A program made the position numbers and the translations under genes. A DNA stretch of 47,036 nt. Origin: Basidiobolus meristosporus CBS 931.73. Lineage: Eukaryota; Basidiobolomycota; Basidiobolomycetes; Basidiobolales; Basidiobolaceae. The DNA is taken from NCBI GenBank assembly GCA_002104905.1, contig MCFE01000678.1:1-47036 (forward strand), in the 5' to 3' direction. This document shows, in pieces, positions 40,806 through 47,036 of this stretch (the stretch's first letter is position 1; the number at the start of each line of letters is the position of its first letter). The notes beneath the pieces were generated by a model that searched no databases, had not been told where the DNA came from, and saw only the letters and a program-made list of their open reading frames with translations.

Positions 40806-41510
40806 ATGTGGAAACTCTGGAGACCACTGGGGGGACTCTGAATGTCTAGGAAAGCTGTCCCTACGTTTAGGCCGGATTTAAAGCATACAGATATTAAGCA
40901 CCATTGTGTTAGAGAGACTACTTGGCAACAACGTTTCACTTCCCTGAATTGTACAACTGAAGGGATGAATGCTGAGACTCACCCGACAAATATTGGGTGC
41001 GGAGGAACGGAGCAGTTTAGGATCTTGAACAACATGTTGGAATTGAGTTCGATGAACCAAATTAATCGTCAACAACCTAGCAATTGGTGAACCACCAACC
41101 AGTGTAAATCACTTGAATGCTCGACCAACCAATCCCAACCAATTCCAACCAAACCACACGTTCCCAAATCATCCTGCTGCAGAAATGCCGTTCAGCAAGC
41201 ATCCTGACAACGGCCAAGAGATCCATACATTTGGATGGGAAGGGTTACGACCCTGACCGCGCCGAAATCTCGACCATTCTTTTATGTGAGCCTTTCCTTG
41301 GTGGGTGTCGTCACTGAAAATGGAATCCGGCCTAGTAAACAACCGTGCATCCGACCCACATTTGGCGGTGCGTCACTGGCAGAATCGTGCCCCAAAACAG
41401 GCCAATCACCGGATGACACCAAGAAGCCCTACCACACCAACCATCATAAGGGTCGGTAGAGGGCAGACCGACCGGCAACCCAAAGTTACCGTGGATAGTA
41501 ACGTTCCCCC
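40806..41510. other. Transition from repeats to the gene-dense block; PDI upstream region
   Basis: Base composition changes here from AT-rich and CpG-poor to CpG-containing DNA (41240-41510). No gene was recognised. The last 300 bp presumably contain the PDI promoter. No TATA box is obvious. Confidence 0.4.
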
Positions 41511-43243
41511 ATGTTGGTGAAGTCTTTGTTAGCCTCTCTGGCGCTGTACTCCTCCGCTTTTCTGCAGGCCAGCGCCCTGTACAGCTCGCGTGACGACGTG
41601 GTCGCCATCACGGAGAAGAACTTCAGAAAGGAAGTGTTGGAAACTGAGGTAACCAAAACGGAGCGGCGTGGAGTCCCCGCTCCCCCCCCCCCTTTGACCA
41701 CGGCTCGACTAACTCCCCGTAACCTCTGGTTATTTAGCAAGTGGTCTTGATGGAGTTCTTCGCCCCCTGGTGCGGCTACTGCCAGAAGTAGGCTCCCTTA
41801 CACACAGACTTTTACGTTTCGAGGGGTAGTTCACTAACGCACCCACCTTTTCAGACTTGTTCCCGACTACAAGAAAGTCGCCCAGAACCTTAAGGGACTG
41901 GTGAAAGTGGCGGCGGTCGATTGCGACGACGAGCAGAACAAGCCCATCTGCGCCACCTACGGGATCCAAGGTACCTATTCGACAGTCAGAGACCTCGGGG
42001 TTGGATGGTTGCTCACCAAACGGGGATGGTTTTTTAGGGTTCCCCACGATCAAGCTGTTCCCGAGCGAGTTGAAGCTCGACGCGAAGCATCCCAACAAGG
42101 CCACCAAGCTACCCATAGGTAGGTGGGTTCATGCGAGGTGGAGGCTCGTCAGTTCTCTAACCGGGTTCACGTAGATTACACCGGTCCTAGAAGCGCCAAA
42201 GCCATGGTCGATTTCGCGGTCTCGAAAATCCCCTCCTACGTGCAGACGGTCAGCTCGGACGCATCCAAGAAGAAGGCCCTCACCATGGAGGAGTTTTTGG
42301 CTCAAGGCGGGGTGAGTGATGCTCCTCTGTAACCCCCTCCCCCGGCCCCAGTCGGACTAACCCCGGATCTCTAGGAGGACTCCCCCAAAGCCATCCTGTT
42401 CACCAACAAAGATAAGACCACCACCCTCTACAAGGCGCTGTCGGTCGACTACCACAACCGCATCACCCTGGGTCAGGTGAAGAACACCGAGAGTGAAATC
42501 GTCCAACGCTACAACGTGGAGAAATTCCCGACCCTGCTCGTCTTCCCCAAGGGAGCCCAGAGCGAGCCTGTTGTCTACGACGGTACGGTGAACCAGTTCC
42601 CATGCTGAACACCCCCTCGCGAGACTCATTGTTCCTGTTGATGTTAGGGGCCTTGAAACACGCGGCGTTATTCGAGTTCATGGGACAATATGCGCCATCG
42701 AAAGCCAGCCAGAAATCCCGCCCCAACCCACCGGAAACCAAACCCTGTAAGTGGACTCGCCTGTGACTTGTCTACTGGTCGGTCGGTAGCTAATCCATTC
42801 TAGTCAACCCTGAGATCGTCAAGATCGAGAGCCAAGCCCAGCTCGAGCAGGAGTGTCTGTCGAAGGGAGGATTCTGCGCGATCAGCTTCCTCTCGGTGGA
42901 GCCGGAGTATCCCGAAAGTGTGGCCGAGTTCGAGAGCAACCTCGCGCTGCTGAGGAAGGTCAAGAAGGCCCAGCACGACAAGAACCAGGCCATCCATTTC
43001 GTGTGGGTGAACGCACTCGAGAAGCCACAGCTGATGAAGGATCTCGATCTCTCCAGCGACATTCCCAACATGGTGGTGGTCAAACATTCGAAGCGGGCGT
43101 ACAGACCGTTCATTGGTGGGTTTGACGAGGGGTCCCTCGATGCTTATTTGTCTGAAACCGCCCAAGGGAAGGGCCGCTTCTTCTCGTACAACCTGGAGCC
43201 ACAGTTGGAAACCCGGAAGCTGGATATTAAGGACGAGCTTTGA
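41511..43243 (+). CDS. Protein disulfide isomerase, P5/MPD1-like, KDEL-ended
   Basis: Eight exons inferred from GT-AG sites that keep the frame: 41511-41648, 41738-41787, 41855-41970, 42038-42118, 42175-42311, 42375-42582, 42648-42746 and 42804-43243 (1,269 nt, 422 residues). A signal peptide (MLVKSLLASLALYSSAFLQA) is followed by a thioredoxin domain with active site APWCGYC at residues 55-61 (CGYC rather than the usual CGHC), then VDCDDEQNKPICATYGIQG and FPTIKLFP with the cis-Pro. A second thioredoxin-like region lacks a CxxC. The C-terminus is DIKDEL, a KDEL ER-retention signal. It would form and reshuffle disulfides in secreted proteins in the ER lumen. An AATAAA lies at 43265. The gene converges on the cyclin gene with about 50 bp between stops. 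Confidence 0.9.
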
Positions 43244-43292
43244 GACGGGCGGTTGTTGAAGAGAAATAAAGTTGGAAAGCAAAGAGAGAGGA

Positions 43293-44030
43293 CTATTTTA
43301 TTTGAGCGTAGTTTGATAGGGTGTGCAGCAAGGAGGAGACGGAGGTGGTTTCGGGGGGACTCGACTTGGTGGGCTTGCATTCTTGGGAGGCGTAGTACTT
43401 GCGCCAGTAGTTGTGGGAGGATTCAAACCGTCGACGTTGCAGCAGATCTTGATACTGGGTACCCTTCAGTTCCTGTCGGTTCCAGTAATGGCCCAGGCAT
43501 TGCAGCCAATGGATGAACTCCTTCTCGCTTACAAACAGGTCGAAATCCAGGAAGCTCAGGAACTCCAGCTCCATGGAGTTCAACTCCCGCACCGGGATTC
43601 TGGTGACCTCGGCCCAGGTCTTGTTGGTGTAGGTGGAATCGTCCAGAAACTTGCTGGCCAGGATCAATGCCACGGTGAAGATTCTATATTCGGAGGTACG
43701 ATTTCCGCCTGCGGATGGACAGTAACTCTTGAGCCGATGGATGTATTGGAGGGCGGTCAATATGGTGGTGGACGACATTTCCGTGGTGAATATGAGCGCG
43801 CTGCAGAACGCCTTCAGGTCGGTACTGGCTGTGGAGGAATACGAACTCAGCTGGGTGTTCCACATGTAGTTGACCATGTTCGCGGCGAACTCGGCCAGAC
43901 GACAGGTGCTGATGTCTGGGAGGAATTTCGTGATCCTCTGACGTACGAGGGACTCGTGTTGTTGTGTGGATTTGTTGAACACGCAATAGTCTTTCTCTAC
44001 TGGGTGGTGGGTCAGATAACTACTCCTCAT
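43293..44030 (-). CDS. PHO80-like (Pcl-type) cyclin
   Basis: An intronless 245-residue frame. The cyclin box spans about residues 70-185: TTILTALQYIHRLKSYCP, then YRIFTVALILASKFLDDSTY at 115-134, TNKTWAEVTRIPVRELNSME, and LEFLSFLDFDLFVSEKEFIH at 155-174. The LASKFLDD and NKTWAEV blocks are the signature of fungal PHO85 partner cyclins (Pcl1/2/9, Clg1, Pho80 group). It should bind a Pho85/CDK5-like kinase and steer it in cell-cycle or nutrient control; which subgroup is not resolved. The stop codon overlaps an AATAAA (CAAATAAAATAG), so the polyadenylation signal may lie partly inside the coding end. The 3' end lies about 50 bp from the PDI stop. Confidence 0.85.
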   Translation of the reverse strand: MRSSYLTHHPVEKDYCVFNKSTQQHESLVRQRITKFLPDISTCRLAEFAANMVNYMWNTQLSSYSSTASTDLKAFCSALIFTTEMSSTTILTALQYIHRLKSYCPSAGGNRTSEYRIFTVALILASKFLDDSTYTNKTWAEVTRIPVRELNSMELEFLSFLDFDLFVSEKEFIHWLQCLGHYWNRQELKGTQYQDLLQRRRFESSHNYWRKYYASQECKPTKSSPPETTSVSSLLHTLSNYAQIK

Positions 44031-44405
44031 GGGTAAAGTGAAGTACAGTGGCGAGGAATGTAGGGACAGGTGGTGGTGTGAACGGTGAGTTGCCGGGGGG
44101 AAATAACTGATGGCATATATATTGCCTTGGTCAGGTAATGGAAAGCATTCCAGGCTTTGGAGTAACCAAGAAATACCCGGTTCAAAGCCGGTTTTGACTG
44201 ATTGCGATCATCAATTAGCATCCTGTCACATTCCAGGACTGTTTACCCACCCCCCATGCAGTCAACCTTCACCACACAAGCAATATCTGATGAAAATCAT
44301 TGGGATTCGCAAAAACCATGGTATTTGTTATGTACGTTTAATGTCATGTTGAAAATCTGCATTATTGGGGTTGAATGGAATGTTAGCAATGTGTAGTCTG
44401 TTGGC
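44031..44405. other. Spacer between DLD 3' end and cyclin start
   Basis: 375 bp holding the cyclin promoter and the DLD terminator region (both genes read leftward). Short frames here have no support. No specific site was recognised. Confidence 0.45.
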
Positions 44406-46047
44406 TTAACAATGAATGGGCTGGTCGTAAACCGCCATACAAGCCTCCTTGAATGCCTCACTCAAGGTAGGGTGGGCGTGGCAAGTACGGGCAACATCCT
44501 CGGAAGAGGCTCCGTATTCCATAGCAAGTACAGCTTCAGCAATCATTTCACCAGCGTTAGGGCCGATGATGTGAGCACCGAGGATACGGTCAGTTTCGGC
44601 ATCGGAAAGGATCTTGATCATACCGTCGGCATCGTCGTTGGTCTTGGCACGGGAGTTGGCAGAGAAGGGGAATGAGCCAACCTTGTACGTGACGCCCTCC
44701 TTCTTCAATTGCTCCTCGTTCTTACCGCACCAGGCAACTTCGGGGTGGGTGTAGACGACGGAAGGAATAACATCATAGTTGACATGGCCATGTCCACCGG
44801 CGATGTATTCCACAGCGGCAATACCTTCTTCCTCGGCCTTGTGAGCCAACATGGCACCGTAAGTAGCATCACCGATGCATTTGATGTGATTCAAGTTGGT
44901 CTTGAACTCTTTGTCGATCTTGACGCGACCTCTCTCGTCCAACTCGACACCAATGTTCTCCAAACCGAGGCCTTCGGTGTAGGGACGACGGCCGATAGAC
45001 AGAAGGACAACGTCGGCTTCGAGAGACTCGGGCTTACCACCCTTGGCTGCCTCAACGTTGACAATCACTTTGCCGTCCTTCTTCTCGGTGTTCAAGACCT
45101 TGGTGTTCAACTTGAATTTGAACCCTTGCTTGCTCAAGGTCTTTTGGAAGGCTTTGGCAATCTCAGCGTCCATACCACCTCCGATGGCACCCAAGTACTC
45201 CACCACAGTGACGTCAGCACCAAGGCGGCTCCAGACTGAGCCCATTTCGAGGCCGATAACGCCGCCACCAATGACGATCATCTTCTCGGGGACCTTGTCC
45301 ATGGAGAGAGCACCGGTGGAGGTAACAATTTGCTTCTCGTCAACCTCGATGCCGGGGAAAGGAGAGGGCTCGGAACCGGTAGCAATGATGATATTCTTGG
45401 CCTTGAGAGTCTCGGTCTTGCCGTCCAAAGTGGCGACCTCAATCTCGTGGGGGGAAAGGAATTTTCCAGTGCCCTTCACGTAATCCACCTTGTTCTTCTT
45501 GAACAAGAACTCGATTCCCTTGGTCAATCCGGTGACCGACTTCTCCTTGGCTTTCATCATGGTATCAAGGTTGAGCTTGACGCCCTCCACCTCGATACCG
45601 CGCTTCTTGAGATCGTGTTGGGTTTGGTGGTAGATATGGGAGTTGTTCAAAAGAGCCTTGGAGGGGATGCAGCCAACGTTCAAACAGGTACCTCCCAAGG
45701 AGCCACGCTTTTCGATACAGGCGGTCTTGAGTCCAAGTTGAGCAGCCTTGATGGCGGCGACATAACCGCCGGGACCACCACCAATAACAACAACGTCATG
45801 CTCCTCTAAAAAGTTGCCACATGTTAGTGCATCACAACAATCAGCGCAACCAAGTGGAAAACAAGCCTTACCTTGAGTGCTGTAGAGACGACGGGCTGAG
45901 CCAAGGAAGACAGGGGCCCTCAAAGTGGCACTTCTAGTTTGGACCTGTTGGGGAAGAAGGTACAGTTAGCCCTGAACAGGATAGATATATAGGTTCAGGA
46001 AGACGTACAGCAAGCAGGGAGCTCTTATTAGCGACGAGCCTGAACAT
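44406..46047 (-). CDS. LPD1: Dihydrolipoamide dehydrogenase, mitochondrial
   Basis: E3 subunit of the pyruvate and 2-oxoglutarate dehydrogenase and glycine cleavage complexes. It reoxidises dihydrolipoamide with FAD and NAD+ in the matrix. Three exons inferred: 46009-46047, 45872-45944 and 44406-45805 (1,512 nt, 503 residues). The start [17 protein letters not shown]... with Arg and no acids is a mitochondrial presequence. An ATG at 45923 would give a shorter product if introns were ignored. FAD motif [10 protein letters not shown] (about 42-51); redox-active [13 protein letters not shown] (C78, C83); NAD motif [13 protein letters not shown]-terminal HPTLSE with the catalytic His482-Glu487 pair. 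The second intron (45806-45871) is 66 nt and open, so unspliced RNA would insert 22 Cys-rich residues. It diverges from the DNL zinc-finger gene. Confidence 0.95.
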
Positions 46048-46701
46048 GATAATTCAACAGAGAGAGGATAAGAATAAGGATAAGATTGAGATTACTTGAC
46101 GTAGGAGTTTTATTCTTTTTCCCTAGGGAATTCGAGGGTAGTGTGTATGTCAGCAATGCGATGAATTCTTTCTCCTCAATCCGGAGGATCCCCAAAAATT
46201 TAATATCGATTTCGGGGGGCGGGGAAGCGAATGATAGGGAGTGCCATATATGGCCCAGGAAATTTCCCACTTGGCCTCGGAAACGACTCACATCTCGATG
46301 ATTTCCCTCATCTCGACAATTTCCTAGAGTTTCCCACTCTCCCACCACCCATATCAAGTTACCCACACTGGTGGCTTAAAATGAGGATTTTCAATGGGGG
46401 GGGGGGGAGGAAGGCGAGTCATTGAGGGCGCCCCTTTTTACACATCAATTTCAAATCAATCAATGCTAATAGGAATCGGGAAAGGCCCGGATAAACCATT
46501 CTAATGTACCTGATCCCAAACGCTCAGATCAAACCCTCCGCAGGGTAGTCAATGCGAGAAAACGCGTTTTGTTAACATGATTTCGAAATCCAGGATACTA
46601 TGATGTGACGACTGCTCATCAGGTCACCAGCCCAGCTAGAAAATTTTGAAAAATCTCGTGTTCACCTTCTATCGGTACCTTCCACCCAAAACTTAGGCAC
46701 C
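46048..46701. promoter_or_regulatory. Bidirectional promoter region between DLD and the DNL gene
   Basis: About 650 bp separate two divergent start codons of nuclear genes for mitochondrial proteins. It contains a 12-bp perfect palindrome AAAACGCGTTTT (46559-46570) with an ACGCGT core, a G-run (46396-46406) and GGGGGGCGGGG near 46215. No TATA box is obvious on either side. Confidence 0.55.
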
Positions 46702-47036
46702 ATGTTTAGACTCTACACCAAAGCACCGCCGTCTCGTTCTCCAGACGCTTCTCTCGATCCCTCTCAAACGTTCCTACTTGGCCAGCCCTCCTCCTCGGCC
46801 ATTATACACACTACTCAACAAGGCCCCTTTCCTTCAACCCGCCTCTTTTTTCCACCATCGTTCCTGTTTGCATGAGCAAGCAGCCAGCACAACGGCCCAG
46901 ACTCGGAGAAACCCGAGCCAGCCATCCCCGGCCGTTTACTCATAGGTTTCACCTGTAAAGTATGCAACCACCGGCAATACAAGTTTATGTCCAAGATGGC
47001 CTATACCAAGGGGGTGGTCCTCATCCAATGCGACGG
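46702..47036 (+). CDS. DNL-type zinc-finger protein (Zim17/Tim15/HEP-like), partial
   Basis: The frame ending at the window edge reads GRLLIGFTCKVCNHRQYKFM and SKMAYTKGVVLIQCD, the first CxxC and conserved core of the DNL zinc finger. Such proteins keep mitochondrial Hsp70 soluble and active in the matrix. ATG at 46702 opens MFRLYTKAPPSRSP, an Arg-containing, acid-poor leader suited to mitochondrial import. In the same frame a TGA lies at 46873-46875, before the zinc finger. I could not find a convincing short intron that removes it, so either an intron or start is mis-guessed, or the copy is damaged. The second CxxC and the C-terminus lie beyond the window. Confidence 0.7.

Noticed and set aside
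43323-44036. 237-codon plus-strand frame
   Set aside because: Antisense to the cyclin, whose minus frame has clear conserved blocks.
44709-45809. Several long plus-strand frames across DLD
   Set aside because: Antisense shadows of the highly conserved DLD gene.
1-47036. CRISPR arrays, rRNA and tRNA genes
   Set aside because: No regularly spaced repeat/spacer structure, no rRNA landmarks and no tRNA-like TTCGANTC box with folding arms were noticed on a visual scan. A tRNAscan run would settle small RNAs.

Overview
The window looks like a nuclear contig from a filamentous fungus. Three conserved genes at the right end carry many short GT-AG introns (56-89 bp) and encode fungal-type products: a KDEL-ended protein disulfide isomerase, a PHO80-like cyclin and mitochondrial dihydrolipoamide dehydrogenase. 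A partial DNL zinc-finger (Zim17/Tim15-like) gene follows at the edge. I cannot fix the phylum from sequence alone. The transposon load and CpG-poor repeats would suit an early-diverging (Mucoromycota-like) or a repeat-rich basidiomycete genome.

Layout. Positions 1-8412 are a heap of broken LTR-retrotransposon pieces: a Copia gag (C1), several solo LTRs of one Gypsy family (E1), a 5'-truncated minus-strand E1 copy (E1b) split by a solo LTR of a second Gypsy family (E2), and a Copia RNase H scrap between inverted LTR arms. Positions 8413-12747 hold an E1 copy with both LTRs but a decayed interior that lacks the protease. Positions 12748-21100 are AT-rich, mostly without genes. They contain two decayed copies of a protein family I do not recognise (U1), dispersed direct repeats (R and S), a short tandem repeat and another unrecognised coding scrap (U2).

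Positions 21165-35259 are a transposon nest whose order of insertion can be read. A Copia element (C2) has its gag cut by an 11.2-kb Gypsy element (E3). The E3 integrase gene is cut twice, by a 3.43-kb Harbinger/PIF-like DNA transposon with an intact transposase and by a 1.07-kb solo E2 LTR. In both cases the integrase frame rejoins when the insert and its target duplication are set aside. C2 is also cut by the LTR of a truncated E2 element.

Positions 36197-38221 (minus) encode a 674-residue secreted Gly/Asn-rich repeat protein with a Tyr-containing motif repeated about 24 times. Related Copia C2 LTR debris lies on both sides of it (34.9-35.5 kb and 39.4-40.8 kb). From about 41 kb the DNA becomes GC- and CpG-richer and gene-dense: PDI (+) converges on the cyclin (-), then DLD (-) diverges from the DNL gene (+) across a shared promoter of about 0.65 kb. 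The last two products are both mitochondrial.

No rRNA, tRNA or CRISPR was seen. Boundaries, target duplications, splice sites and divergence figures were worked out by eye and have not been checked with an aligner.
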